In this document: piece by piece, positions 41,521-50,416 of the stretch
Layout: every line of letters starts with the position of its first letter
How positions within the stretch are numbered: the stretch's first letter is position 1
Source: JANWHV01 sp035534995
GTDB lineage: Bacteria > Chloroflexota > UBA5177 > JANWHV01
Length of the DNA: 64,000 nucleotides
NCBI GenBank assembly: GCA_035534995.1
Contig: DATLQX010000150.1
Coordinates: 11,811-75,810, forward strand
Direction: 5' to 3'
The notes under the pieces: model-generated
What the model was told of the DNA's origin: nothing
What the model saw: only the letters and a program-made list of their open reading frames with translations
Databases searched by the model: none
Position numbers and translations under genes: made by a program

Positions 41521-42195
41521 TCATTCGGCGTGGCTGTCTGAGCCAGCGAGTTCATCCCCGGTCAAGATCCGAGCCACCGCGTCGTAGGCCGCCTCAGTCC
41601 CCTCGCCCAGTGCGGTGTCAAGGACGCCGGAATCCACGGCTTCCCGCCAGCGCCGAGCCCGCTCCAACGGATCGGGTTCCGCCAGGCGCAGTTCCGCGCG
41701 CAGAGTTGCGAGGCGATCAAGTATTTCGCCCAGACGCTCCGGCAGCGCGGTCTCGATTCGCCGGCGGAGCGCCGCCGTGACCGCCGGTGCGGCCCCGCCA
41801 CTGTGCAGAGCCACCACTAAGCGTCCCCGGCGCGCTGTCGCCATGAACACACAGTTCCCCAGGTCCGGATCGGAGGCCACGCAGGTGAGGACCGAGCCGC
41901 CGGCGGCTTCCCGCGCTACCTCGGTGTCCACAATCGGGTTGCCGGTCGCAGCCATGACCAGAAACGCGCCTATGCAATCCCCCGGCTCGAATGGACGGCC
42001 CACATGCTCGCAGCGCCCAAGAGTCACCAGATCCCGCAAGGACGGATCCAGAGACGGAGCCACCACCGTGACGCGAGCGCCCCCGGCCAGCAAAACCGGC
42101 ACCCGCCGAGCCGCCACCGAGCCGCCTCCGACACACACGCAACGGACTCCCGCCAGGCGGACCCCAAGCGGCACCAACGCCAGGTTGTCGTTCAT
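41521..42195 (-). CDS. Precorrin-2 dehydrogenase / sirohydrochlorin ferrochelatase-like protein
   Basis: A 224-residue protein similar to Met8 and the N-terminal part of CysG, which oxidises precorrin-2 to sirohydrochlorin with NAD and may insert iron to make siroheme. The nucleotide site is VGGGSVAARRVPVLLAGGARVTVVAP (residues 22-47), followed by LVMAATGNPIVDTEV and NCVFMATARRGRLVVALHSGGAAPAV, the segment forming the tetrapyrrole site. ATG 42195 gives the usual family start. It is an outlier: it sits inside the polysaccharide operon, between the flippase and a GT4 gene, with no other siroheme genes next to it. Confidence 0.82.
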   Translation of the reverse strand: MNDNLALVPLGVRLAGVRCVCVGGGSVAARRVPVLLAGGARVTVVAPSLDPSLRDLVTLGRCEHVGRPFEPGDCIGAFLVMAATGNPIVDTEVAREAAGGSVLTCVASDPDLGNCVFMATARRGRLVVALHSGGAAPAVTAALRRRIETALPERLGEILDRLATLRAELRLAEPDPLERARRWREAVDSGVLDTALGEGTEAAYDAVARILTGDELAGSDSHAE

Positions 42196-42214
42196 CCTCA
42201 ACCGATCATGACCT

Positions 42215-43324
42215 TCACGTCGCCAGTACTTTTCGATATGCTGCCACCGTACGCTCCGCGATCGCGGCCTGGGTGAAACACTCCAGCACTCGCTGCCGCC
42301 CGGAAGTGCTGAGCTGGGCGCGAAACGCGGGATCGTGATAAAGGCGCTTGAGGGCGGCCCGAAGTGCCTGGACATCATTCTCGGGGACGATCAGCCCGCT
42401 GTCGCCGATCACTTGAGGAATCTCGCCGGAGTCGGATCCGATCACCGGCACGCCGCAGGCCATCGCTTCCACGAACATGCGCCCGAATTGCTCCTTCCAG
42501 CGCGGGGTCGTGAGACTGGGACCAACCAGAACGTCGAAGCCCCGGTATACCTCGGGCATAGCCGTGGACGCGACCTGACCGGCGAAGGTCACCCGCGCCT
42601 CCACCCCCAACCCGTGCACATACTCAGCGTCATTATCCCGCCCAGGGCCGCTCCCCACGACCACCAGCCTCCAGTCAGCGGCCAGTCCAGCCAGGGCGTC
42701 GAGGAGCACCCGCAAACCCTTGGCCGGAATCAATCGGCCGACAAAGCCCACCGTGAACGGCTGCCGCTCAATGCCTGCGCCTACGGGGACTGGCCGGAAG
42801 AACTCCGGATCGGTACCGAATTGGGGCACTACCTCCTCCACACCCTTAAGCCCCTTGCGGCGCACGATGGCCGCCGCGTCCGCGTTTCCGGCCAGGCAAA
42901 GCGCGGCATGGCGGAGCACCTGCTTCTCCATCCAACCGAAAGGCGGAGGATAGCGACGGGGAATATTCTGCCAGGTGAAGAAGGCCAACGGTATCCCACG
43001 TTTCCGCGCCGCGCGCAGAGCTAGCCAGGTCGAGAGGTTGTATGCTTCCTCGTCAAAGTGCAACAGATCTGGTTTCACCTGGTCTAGTAGTCGGCCCAGG
43101 CCAGGGTAATAATGGAAGTGGTAGTGACCGTTGAAGCGCATAGGCACAACCTTCAAGGTATATCCGGCGCCAAAACCGCGCTCCAGTCGCCAATCATGAC
43201 CTTTCTCGCGCCAGAATGGAGGAACGGCTACCGTAAGATCTATATCCGGCTGGGCGGCAATTTCCTCAAGTTTGCGCTGGTAGGTGCCTACCACCAGCGC
43301 CTTGGATACCATCAGCACCTTCAT
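42215..43324 (-). CDS. Glycosyltransferase family 4 protein
   Basis: A 369-residue GT-B enzyme. N-terminal domain: KVLMVSKALVVGTYQRKLEEIA and LLHFDEEAYNLSTWLA; C-terminal domain: VGFVGRLIPAKGLRVLLDALAGL, then EQFGRMFVEAMACGVPVIGSDSGEIPQVIGDSGLIV, which contains the EX7E-type donor-binding motif. Such retaining enzymes use UDP- or GDP-sugars. It overlaps the next upstream gene (GT4 at 43321) by 4 bases and lies 19 bases before the siroheme-type gene. Confidence 0.88.
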   Translation of the reverse strand: MKVLMVSKALVVGTYQRKLEEIAAQPDIDLTVAVPPFWREKGHDWRLERGFGAGYTLKVVPMRFNGHYHFHYYPGLGRLLDQVKPDLLHFDEEAYNLSTWLALRAARKRGIPLAFFTWQNIPRRYPPPFGWMEKQVLRHAALCLAGNADAAAIVRRKGLKGVEEVVPQFGTDPEFFRPVPVGAGIERQPFTVGFVGRLIPAKGLRVLLDALAGLAADWRLVVVGSGPGRDNDAEYVHGLGVEARVTFAGQVASTAMPEVYRGFDVLVGPSLTTPRWKEQFGRMFVEAMACGVPVIGSDSGEIPQVIGDSGLIVPENDVQALRAALKRLYHDPAFRAQLSTSGRQRVLECFTQAAIAERTVAAYRKVLAT

Positions 43325-44493
43325 GCACCCACCGAGGCGATGATCTCAACCACCCGCGACCCCGTGTCCGCCCAGCGAAAGCTGAGGGCCCGCGCCGACC
43401 CACGCCGGCTGAGATCCGCGCGTAGGCCGGAGTCGCCGGCCAATCGCGCGATAGCCTTCGCCCAGCCCTCCGTATCGTCCGGACCAACCAGCAACCCGGC
43501 ATCACCGACCGCCTCGGGCAAACTCGTGGCGTTGGAACAGATGGTTGGAGCGCCACAGGCCATGGCCTCCAGAGGCGTGAGGCCAAAGCCCTCGGCCCGC
43601 GAGGGGAAGCAGAAGACCTGAGCCCCTCGATACACCGCCGCGAGATCCTCCTCGGCTACTCGCGCGATAAAGTGAACTCTGCCTTCCAGGCCAAGGCGCC
43701 GCGCCTGAGCGCGCCAATCGGGGAACAAGTCCGACTGTCCCGCTTTTGGTTCGCCCGCCACGATTACCAGCGTGGGGATCTCGGCATCATCGGGCAGCAA
43801 GGCGATCGCCCTTAAGAGAATGCCTATATTCTTCCGCGCATCCGCTCCCCCCAGATAGAGGAGATAGCGATCAGGCAAGCGGTACCGTCCCTCAATCCGA
43901 GACCGTGCCACCGGATCCGGGGTCGGGGAAAATGCTCCATCCACGCCTGGGTTGACCACCTGTACGCGACCACCAGGGACATCCAACAAGCGTTCGATCT
44001 CTCCTTTGGCATGGAGCGAGAGGGTGATCACCGCCGTGGCCTGACGGGCGGCCCGTCCTACCAGGGCGAAATAGGCGCGGGTAGCAGGGCTGCCGGCATA
44101 GACGGGGTCGCTGTAGGGGATCATATCGTGCACGCTGATTACGGTAGGTCGGCCAGGAAAGATCGGCATACTGAAGTGCGGCGAATACCACACGTCGGCA
44201 CCGACCCGCCAAGCCGCCATCCGGAATCCCACCTGCTCCCAGAACAGTTTGTCCCCGTAGCCGCCGAGCGGAACCGGGAAACGCGGCGAGCGCACTGCCC
44301 GCAGCCGGTCACCACCACTGGCGGGCTTCTCGGTCGATGCGTCCAATACCAGGGTGGTCCGGACGTCGGTCCGCGCGGCGAGGGCGGCGATCACCTCCCG
44401 AGCGTAGCGCGCGGTTCCGGTATGGGGAAATTGAAGAGAGTAACCGGAGACTGCCACGCGCAGTGGTCGCGGATGTCTGGCGCGCTCCTCCAT
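43321..44493 (-). CDS. Glycosyltransferase family 4 protein
   Basis: A 390-residue GT-B glycosyltransferase. The acceptor domain has GTARYAREVIAAL and TVISVHDMIPYSDP; the donor domain has LYLGGADARKNIGILLRAIALL, and FPSRAEGFGLTPLEAMACGAPTICSNATSLPEAVGDAGLLV with the catalytic EX7E-type Glu residues. Closest in general look to mannosyl- or rhamnosyl-type GT4 enzymes (PimA/WbaZ style), but the sugar cannot be assigned. Gene order and overlaps place it in the same transcript as its neighbours. Confidence 0.89.
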   Translation of the reverse strand: MEERARHPRPLRVAVSGYSLQFPHTGTARYAREVIAALAARTDVRTTLVLDASTEKPASGGDRLRAVRSPRFPVPLGGYGDKLFWEQVGFRMAAWRVGADVWYSPHFSMPIFPGRPTVISVHDMIPYSDPVYAGSPATRAYFALVGRAARQATAVITLSLHAKGEIERLLDVPGGRVQVVNPGVDGAFSPTPDPVARSRIEGRYRLPDRYLLYLGGADARKNIGILLRAIALLPDDAEIPTLVIVAGEPKAGQSDLFPDWRAQARRLGLEGRVHFIARVAEEDLAAVYRGAQVFCFPSRAEGFGLTPLEAMACGAPTICSNATSLPEAVGDAGLLVGPDDTEGWAKAIARLAGDSGLRADLSRRGSARALSFRWADTGSRVVEIIASVGA

Positions 44494-45654
44494 CTAGGCC
44501 GCCGCCGTTTTGAAGGCAGCCAACGCTACCCTGGCGGAGCTTTCCCAGGTATAGGCGCGGGCCCGGGCCTGTCCCGCCACACAAAGGCGCGCGCGCGCAT
44601 CCTCATCGGTCAGCACGGCCTCCAGGGCGGCGCTCATGCCATCAAGGTCGAGAGGATCAAACCGCGCCGCGGCCTCGTCCAGTACCTCGGACAGGGCTCC
44701 ACCGGTCGACGAGGCAACAGGGATGCCGCATGCCATGGCCTCTAGAGGAGGGATGCCGAAACCTTCGTAGAGCGACGCGCAGACAAAAGCCCCCGCCCCG
44801 CGATACAGCGTTGGTAGGTCGCGGTCGAGGACGCGGGTAAAGAAGCGCACCCAGGGTCCGATTCCGAGGCGGGCCACCTCGCGAAAGATCGGCTCGAACC
44901 GCCAGCCTTCCCGCCCGGCAATCACCAAGATCGGACAGGGACGTGAGTAAAGCCGTCGCGCCCATCGCGACCGGAGCATCGCGTACGCCCCCAGGAGGCG
45001 AACCAGATTCTTCCGTGGTTCGAGGGTGCCTACGGTCAGCAAATATCCCGGTTGGAGCTGGAATGGTACCACGCGCCGATTCTCCTGTTCCCTTGCATCC
45101 AAGGTCATCATCGGGGTGAAGCGAGCGTCCACCGCGTTTCCCACCACGACAATCCGTTCGGGTGCCACCCCCAGGAGATTGGTCAGCGCCGTAGCGGTTG
45201 TATGAGATACCGCGAGCACCAGGGATGCCTGCTCAAGCGACCGCGGCACGATTTTCTCCAGATAGCGGCGCAAGCCATCATCGGCGCACTCCGGAAACAA
45301 GAGGAATGAGAGGTCGTGCACGGTTAGGATCGACGGGAGTCTCCCAACCGCCGGCAGGGCATAGTCAGGGGTGACGAATAGGCCCGCCCCTCTCACCAGC
45401 CGCGCGGGTGATGGTCGGAGGCGAGCCCGTTGCCAGGTGATGGTGGCCAGGCGTTCGCTGACCGGTAGTCGCAGCCAGCGATGATGCCTGGGCAGTTCGT
45501 GGGCCGGCACCTCAATGCGGGCTCGACCGGTGGTCTGAAGATAATACTCGTTATCGGGGTCCGCCGTCGCCAATCCGGACAGCAGCCCACGGGCAAAGCG
45601 GCCCACCCCCGCTTGCTGGCGCACGGCGGCGGTAGCATCCATCACAATCCGCAT
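44494..45654 (-). CDS. Glycosyltransferase family 4 protein
   Basis: A 386-residue GT-B glycosyltransferase. The start MRIVMDATAAVRQQAGVGRF with its Gly-rich acceptor loop, SILTVHDLSFLLFPE, LTVGTLEPRKNLVRLLGAYAML, and SLYEGFGIPPLEAMACGIPVASSTGGALSEVLDEAAA are the typical elements, including the donor-phosphate Lys and EX7E motif. It begins right after the next upstream gene with no gap and precedes another GT4 gene with no gap. Three consecutive GT4 genes suggest at least three sequential sugar additions. Confidence 0.9.
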   Translation of the reverse strand: MRIVMDATAAVRQQAGVGRFARGLLSGLATADPDNEYYLQTTGRARIEVPAHELPRHHRWLRLPVSERLATITWQRARLRPSPARLVRGAGLFVTPDYALPAVGRLPSILTVHDLSFLLFPECADDGLRRYLEKIVPRSLEQASLVLAVSHTTATALTNLLGVAPERIVVVGNAVDARFTPMMTLDAREQENRRVVPFQLQPGYLLTVGTLEPRKNLVRLLGAYAMLRSRWARRLYSRPCPILVIAGREGWRFEPIFREVARLGIGPWVRFFTRVLDRDLPTLYRGAGAFVCASLYEGFGIPPLEAMACGIPVASSTGGALSEVLDEAAARFDPLDLDGMSAALEAVLTDEDARARLCVAGQARARAYTWESSARVALAAFKTAAA

Positions 45655-46824
45655 CTAACCGACCGAGCTTGCCTGCCGAGCCCCGAGGGGAGCATCGCCG
45701 CCACCGGTGCCGGCACCGTTCCGAGGGGAAGCCACCGCCTGCCGGGTCTTTTTGCTTACGATATAGAGGATGAAGCCGATGATCACGATGCTCAAGTAGC
45801 TGATGATCCGATCCAGCAGGGCCACCGCTGCTGCCTGTCCCCCCGTGGAGCCGGCCTTCAAAGTCTTGATTGAGGCGATTAAGAAGGTCTCCACGAACCC
45901 TAACCCACCGGGAGCGAGCGGAAGGGTGGTAATCACCGAGGAGCCCAGCGCGAGGAAAAGTGCGGCACTGGGACCAAGCTTTCCCGGCTCGGTCAGACCG
46001 AGCGAGGCCAACACCAGGTACAGGCGGCCACCCTCGCAGGACCAGACGAGAATGGTCAAGCCAAAAAGCGGCAGGAGATCGCGGCGCACACTATGCAGGG
46101 CGCCCTCGCGGAAGGCGTGGTACATCCGCCGCACCCGCCGGGGCAGGAGGTTGTGGAGGTGGTCACCGAGTTTCCACAGCACGAGTACCACCACCAGCGC
46201 GAAGAGACCGAGCCCCAGAGCCCCGAAAAGGACATAGCGGAGGGCGCTGTCGGCAAGGAGCCGATCTCGGAAGGTCAAGAGCGCGGCGGCGAGGAGCAGA
46301 GGGAAGAGCACTAGCAAATCCAGCACCCGTTCGGCGAGAATCGTGCCCACCGTCCTTGATGCCGAAATCCCTACCCAACCTCGCGTAAGGTAGGCCCGAT
46401 AGACATCGCCCAACTTGGCGGGTATGACGCAATTCGCGAACCAGGAGAGGTAGAGAATTTCCAGCAGATCGAAAAAAGATGCCTTTTGCAGGCGCTCGGC
46501 ATCGACACCGGTATTCGCGTTCCGCATCAGGATGCGCCAGCGAATGGTTCTCAAGGGGAAGGAGACATAGTAGACGAGGAAGGCCGCCACATAGAGCACC
46601 GGATTTACCTGCCGTAGGGCGTCCTTGAGATCGGTAACACTGACCCCACTTTTGCTGAGCGCCACAATGAGGATAATCAGGGCAAAAGTAAACGAGGCAA
46701 CGGTGCGCCAATTGGCGAACTTCCGCCCAAGATCCACCTTCTGCGCGATTTCGCCATCCGAGATTTCCAGCTCGTCATCCGAACCGGCCTCAAGCAGATC
46801 GTCCGATTGCTGCTCCGTCGTCAT
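45655..46824 (-). CDS. YbhN/UPF0104-like membrane protein (lysylphosphatidylglycerol synthase TM region family)
   Basis: A 389-residue protein with a 45-residue acidic N-terminal tail followed by about eight membrane helices of the LPG_synthase_TM/UPF0104 type. FANCVIPAKLGDVYRAYLTRG and LPLAPGGLGFVETFLIA are family hallmarks. Related proteins are flippases or helpers for aminoacyl-phospholipids, and members are common in glycan loci, perhaps as lipid carrier transporters. It lies between the UDP-xylose-synthase-like gene and the GT4 run, so a role in lipid-linked glycan transport is plausible but unproven. Confidence 0.83.
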   Translation of the reverse strand: MTTEQQSDDLLEAGSDDELEISDGEIAQKVDLGRKFANWRTVASFTFALIILIVALSKSGVSVTDLKDALRQVNPVLYVAAFLVYYVSFPLRTIRWRILMRNANTGVDAERLQKASFFDLLEILYLSWFANCVIPAKLGDVYRAYLTRGWVGISASRTVGTILAERVLDLLVLFPLLLAAALLTFRDRLLADSALRYVLFGALGLGLFALVVVLVLWKLGDHLHNLLPRRVRRMYHAFREGALHSVRRDLLPLFGLTILVWSCEGGRLYLVLASLGLTEPGKLGPSAALFLALGSSVITTLPLAPGGLGFVETFLIASIKTLKAGSTGGQAAAVALLDRIISYLSIVIIGFILYIVSKKTRQAVASPRNGAGTGGGDAPLGARQASSVG

Positions 46825-46911
46825 ACCCTGTTCCGTTCATCGCCGGCCATCCCGCCCGAGCGAGTGCCGAGCCGCGTGTCATCCGCCATTAATCATCCCA
46901 TACTGCGCGCA

Positions 46912-47937
46912 TCAGTGCCCGATTAGCCCTGGGGTAGCCGGAGTGTCGGTCGTCTCCGCGCTTGCGGCAGTTGACAACACGCGAGGTTGGAACCAGGCAA
47001 TCGTGTCACGCAGACCCTCCTCGAGCGACACCGTGGGCCGCCAACCTAATATTTGGATCGCTTTGTCGATCACGGGCTGGCGACGGCTCGGGTCATCAAC
47101 GGGCAGGTCACTCCATTTCAGCTGAGGACTGGGCACTCCGCAGAGCCGCGCCACGATCTCGCCAAACTCCAGGATGGTGTGCTCCTCGGGATTTCCGAGA
47201 TTGAACACCTCACCTCCCACGCCCGGAGTGAACATGGCCGCGATCAATCCCGCCACCAGATCACTCACGTAGCAAAAGCTCCGAGTCTGGGCACCACTGC
47301 CATAGATGCTCATCGGTTCGCGGCGGAGGGCCTGCCCGACAAAGTTGGGCACGACCCGCCCGTCGTCAATACGTGAGTGCGGGCCATAGGTATTGAAAAT
47401 GCGCACGATGCGGCCGTCCAGACCGAACGAGCGCCCATATTCCGCCGTCAGGGCCTCGCCATACCGTTTCCCCTCGTCGTAGCAGCTGCGGGGCCCATTG
47501 GGATTGACGTTTCCCCAGTAGGTCTCTGGCTGCGGGTGTACCAACGGATCTCCATAGATCTCCGATGTCGATGTATAGAGGAAACGGGCCTGTTGCCTCC
47601 GAGCCAGCTCAAGCATGCGATGGGTGCCCTGGCCGTTTACCAATAAGGTCTCCAGCGGCAGACGGAGATAATCGACTACGCTGGCTGGACTGGCCAGGTG
47701 AAACACGTAGCGGTACGGGTGATCGGCACCGTCGACGGCCAGCCGCTCGGAGTCAAGGCCGAGAATGTCAATGGGGAGAAAGTGGAATCGTGGATGAGAG
47801 AGGAGAGCCGAGATATTGTCCCGCGATCCCGTGGAGAGGTTATCCGCGCAGACCACGAAGAAATCCCGCTCAAGAAGGGCCGCGCAGAGATGCGAGCCGA
47901 TGAATCCCGCGCCTCCACTCACCAACAGGTATTCCAC
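46912..47937 (-). CDS. UDP-glucuronate decarboxylase (UDP-xylose synthase)-like SDR
   Basis: A 341-residue extended SDR. GGAGFIGSHLCAALL (8-22) binds NAD; TSTSEIYGDPLVHPQ with Glu126 is diagnostic of UDP-xylose synthases, followed by YWGNVNPNGPRSCYDEGKR containing the Tyr153/Lys157 active pair, and RIFNTYGPHSRIDDGRVVPNF. It should convert UDP-glucuronic acid to UDP-xylose. A UDP-glucose dehydrogenase to supply the substrate is not obvious in the window. It starts with GTG 47937 preceded by AAGGG. It heads the long minus-strand operon ending at 35581. Confidence 0.88.
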   Translation of the reverse strand: MEYLLVSGGAGFIGSHLCAALLERDFFVVCADNLSTGSRDNISALLSHPRFHFLPIDILGLDSERLAVDGADHPYRYVFHLASPASVVDYLRLPLETLLVNGQGTHRMLELARRQQARFLYTSTSEIYGDPLVHPQPETYWGNVNPNGPRSCYDEGKRYGEALTAEYGRSFGLDGRIVRIFNTYGPHSRIDDGRVVPNFVGQALRREPMSIYGSGAQTRSFCYVSDLVAGLIAAMFTPGVGGEVFNLGNPEEHTILEFGEIVARLCGVPSPQLKWSDLPVDDPSRRQPVIDKAIQILGWRPTVSLEEGLRDTIAWFQPRVLSTAASAETTDTPATPGLIGH

Positions 47938-48021
47938 TCAGGCTACCCTTTCTAGGAAAGAGTGATCAGTCATGATGGGCAGCCGGCGCCGGACGGCCGC
48001 CGGTTTGGGACCATACATGTG

Positions 48022-48489
48022 TTATTGCTCGGTAAGCCAGGGATCGATAGCCCGGCGGTAGTCCGAAATTTCCTCGGAGCGGAAATAGAGGGCAATCTCA
48101 TGATTCGCGGACTCGACCGAATCGGAACCATGGACCAGGTTGCGGCTGATTTCCAGGGCGAAGTCACCGCGGATCGTTCCCACGGCCGCCTCAGCCGGAT
48201 TGGTCGCCCCAATCGTGGCCCGCGCCACGGCCACCGCATTGGGGCCCTCGAACACGGCCACTACCACGGGCGCTGAACCAATGTATTCCACCAGTCCGCT
48301 AAAGAACGGCTTTCCCTTGTGAACCGCGTAATGCCGCTCGGCCAGGCTCCGGTCGATACGCATGAGCCGAAGTGCCGCCACGCGAAGCCCACGAGCTTCC
48401 AATTTACCTAGCACGGTGCCGATCAAACCTCGGTGCACCGCGTCGGGCTTCACGATGATCAACGTCTTTTGGATGGTGTTTTCCGCCAT
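48022..48489 (-). CDS. ndk: Nucleoside diphosphate kinase
   Basis: Transfers the gamma phosphate from NTPs to NDPs through a phospho-histidine. The 155-residue protein has LIIVKPDAVHRGLIG at the N-terminus and NLVHGSDS with the catalytic His120. Kpn-loop and C-terminal EEISDYRRAIDPWL are as in the family. It follows a good AGAGGA ribosome site. Expression may be shared with the Roadblock gene upstream, and it supplies NTPs for sugar-nucleotide synthesis. Confidence 0.96.
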   Translation of the reverse strand: MAENTIQKTLIIVKPDAVHRGLIGTVLGKLEARGLRVAALRLMRIDRSLAERHYAVHKGKPFFSGLVEYIGSAPVVVAVFEGPNAVAVARATIGATNPAEAAVGTIRGDFALEISRNLVHGSDSVESANHEIALYFRSEEISDYRRAIDPWLTEQ

Positions 48490-48507
48490 ATATTCCTCTT
48501 AAGTCAA

Positions 48508-48837
48508 CTAGGATCCGATGTGCAACGTCTGGCGAATTTCCAGGCGAAGCACCCCAAGGTTGGTATCCGGTTCGGTGGACACCAGTAACATGGCATCTGG
48601 GAGCTGGGCCACATGGAGAGCGCCTTGCTCTCCCTCGATGGTAATAGTCACCGGATCGTTGAATATGGGAAGACTCGATTGCAGATCACGCAGCGCCCGG
48701 CCCAGGCCGGCGGCCGAGGCGCCGAGCACGGGCTGTCGACTCGAACTCTCCAGTAGTTCCCCTCCAGGGCCGCATAGGGTGGCCTCGATCACGCCGTCCA
48801 GGCGCCCAATGGCCTCGACCTCTTGCTTTCCCGCCAT
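48508..48837 (-). CDS. Roadblock/LC7 domain protein
   Basis: A 109-residue single-domain protein with the Roadblock/LC7 pattern: two-layer alpha/beta sequence starting EVEAIGRLDGVIEATLCGPGGELLESS, then a long central helix (GLGRALRDLQSS) and beta strands VTITIEGEQGALHVAQL and AMLLVSTE. In bacteria such proteins (MglB-like) form dimers that bind and regulate small Ras-like GTPases; no GTPase gene is visible nearby. Its neighbours are ndk and an M16 peptidase on the same strand. Functional partner is unknown. Confidence 0.7.
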   Translation of the reverse strand: MAGKQEVEAIGRLDGVIEATLCGPGGELLESSSRQPVLGASAAGLGRALRDLQSSLPIFNDPVTITIEGEQGALHVAQLPDAMLLVSTEPDTNLGVLRLEIRQTLHIGS

Positions 48838-48885
48838 GGCTCACCTACCCATTCTTTCCGTTTGCGAGTGCGGCGACGTCTCCGG

Positions 48886-50169
48886 CTATCCCAGCCGAAG
48901 AGCCGACTCGAGACCACGAGCCCCACCACTGGGTCCCAAGGCTGCCAGCCTCAAATACTCATCCCGAAAGCAGTCCCCCGCCAGGCGCTGAATGTCGGCG
49001 CGGGAAACGCGATCGAGGGCCGCGCACACGTCTTCGGGCAAGAGTATCTCACCATGGAGTTGTTGCTGCTCGCCGCACCAACCGGCCACGCTCTGAGTAT
49101 CCTCCAAGCCAAGGAGGAGTCTTCCCTTGCAATAGTCCTTCACTTTTTCCAGTTCGGCCTCCGGCACCGGTTCGTCCCGCAGCCGGGTAAGCTGCCGCAG
49201 TACCTCCGCCACCACGTCCCGGCAATTCTCCGGATCCACGGCCACGTAGGTCACCAGCGATCCCGTGTCGGCCAGCTTACTGTTATAGGTGTGAATGTCG
49301 TACGCGAGCGCGTTTCGCTCGCGCACCTCCACGAAGAGGCGAGAGCTCATCCCTCCGCCCAGGATGGCCGTCAGCAAATCAAACGCGAAGCGATCGGCGG
49401 AGCGGTGCGACACTCCGGCGGTGGCCAGACAAAGATTTACCTGCTCGGTTTCTCGCGTTTCATAAAGAAGCGATGGCCTGCCGCCCGCATAGGCCGCGGA
49501 CTCCGGCGCTGGGAGGGCATGGGAGTCGGGCCGCCAATGACCGAACATCCGCTCGGCCAGATCCAGAGCCACGTCGGTCTCGATGGCCCCCGCCATGGAG
49601 AGAACCACATTCTCCGGCTGGTAGGTTCTATCCTTGAAGGCCAGAACGCGCGCCCGTGTCAGCGCGGCAATACTTTCCCTGGTTCCCAGCACGTCGCGGC
49701 CCACGGGCGAGCCAGGCCAGCACTGCTCATCGATTAAGCTGTGCACCCAATCCTGGGGCGCGTCGAGCGACATGCTCAACTCTTCCAGCACCACCCGCCG
49801 CTCTTTCTCCATATCGGAGGCATCCAGGCGACTATGGAGCACCATGTCAGCCAGGAGATCGCAGGCGGTCACCGCCTGGGCACCGCTGACGCGCGCCCAG
49901 AGGGTAGTAAGCTCCTTGTCGGTGCCGGCATTGATCATGCCGCCCACTCGCTCAATGGTTTCCGAGATCGCTTCGGCGCTTGGTCTCCGGGTCGTGCCCT
50001 TGAAAAGCAAGTGTTCAATAAGGTGGGCGCTGCCGGCGTCGGTCGGTTGTTCATGGCGAGAGCCAACCCCGATCCCCACCGAAATGGCGACCGAATACAT
50101 GCCGGGCATGGGAGCCGCTATCACCTGTATCCCATTGTCCAGCCGGGCGAGGGAAAACTTCATCACCAT
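48886..50169 (-). CDS. M16 family zinc peptidase
   Basis: A 427-residue insulinase-like peptidase of the size of single-subunit bacterial M16 enzymes. The inverted zinc motif HxxEH is at His49-Glu52-His53 (HLIEHLLFKGT), and a second zinc ligand Glu near residue 129 lies in EKERRVVLEE. A second alpha-beta domain follows (AILGGGMSSRLFVEVRE). Related enzymes work as the catalytic half of a two-subunit or homodimeric peptidase similar to mitochondrial processing peptidase. No noncatalytic partner is next to it. Start ATG at 50169; another ATG at 50163 is nearly as good. Confidence 0.89.
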   Translation of the reverse strand: MVMKFSLARLDNGIQVIAAPMPGMYSVAISVGIGVGSRHEQPTDAGSAHLIEHLLFKGTTRRPSAEAISETIERVGGMINAGTDKELTTLWARVSGAQAVTACDLLADMVLHSRLDASDMEKERRVVLEELSMSLDAPQDWVHSLIDEQCWPGSPVGRDVLGTRESIAALTRARVLAFKDRTYQPENVVLSMAGAIETDVALDLAERMFGHWRPDSHALPAPESAAYAGGRPSLLYETRETEQVNLCLATAGVSHRSADRFAFDLLTAILGGGMSSRLFVEVRERNALAYDIHTYNSKLADTGSLVTYVAVDPENCRDVVAEVLRQLTRLRDEPVPEAELEKVKDYCKGRLLLGLEDTQSVAGWCGEQQQLHGEILLPEDVCAALDRVSRADIQRLAGDCFRDEYLRLAALGPSGGARGLESALRLG

Positions 50170-50206
50170 CCATAAGTTGGGCCATGAAACGGACGCACAT
50201 AAGTTA

Positions 50207-50232
50207 CCATGTCAGCCTCAAGGCCGACATGG
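50207..50232. repeat. Hairpin-forming inverted repeat upstream of the M16 gene
   Basis: CCATGTCAGCC and GGCCGACATGG pair over 11 positions with one A-C mismatch and a TCAA loop. It lies about 40 bases before the M16 start on the minus strand, in the 247-base gap between it and the LCP gene. It may be an operator for the divergent pair. No other signal is evident in this gap. Confidence 0.35.
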
Positions 50233-50416
50233 TCCGATGCACACTATACAGGTGCCCGAGGTTCACTGCCAATTCCCCACCTGGATTCGCCTTGACGCGA
50301 AGGAGCATGCCTGCTTACGATAAGCGGCGTGGGCCACGCGCGGAGGAATTCTCTACCGTCCTGCCCGTGCCGGCGTTGCCGTAGCGTTGAAGTCTAGAGC
50401 AAAGAGTCAAGAATAG

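Noticed and set aside
50170..50416. Gap searched for a tRNA or small RNA
   Set aside because: No cloverleaf, no T-loop consensus and no strong promoter; only a short imperfect hairpin.
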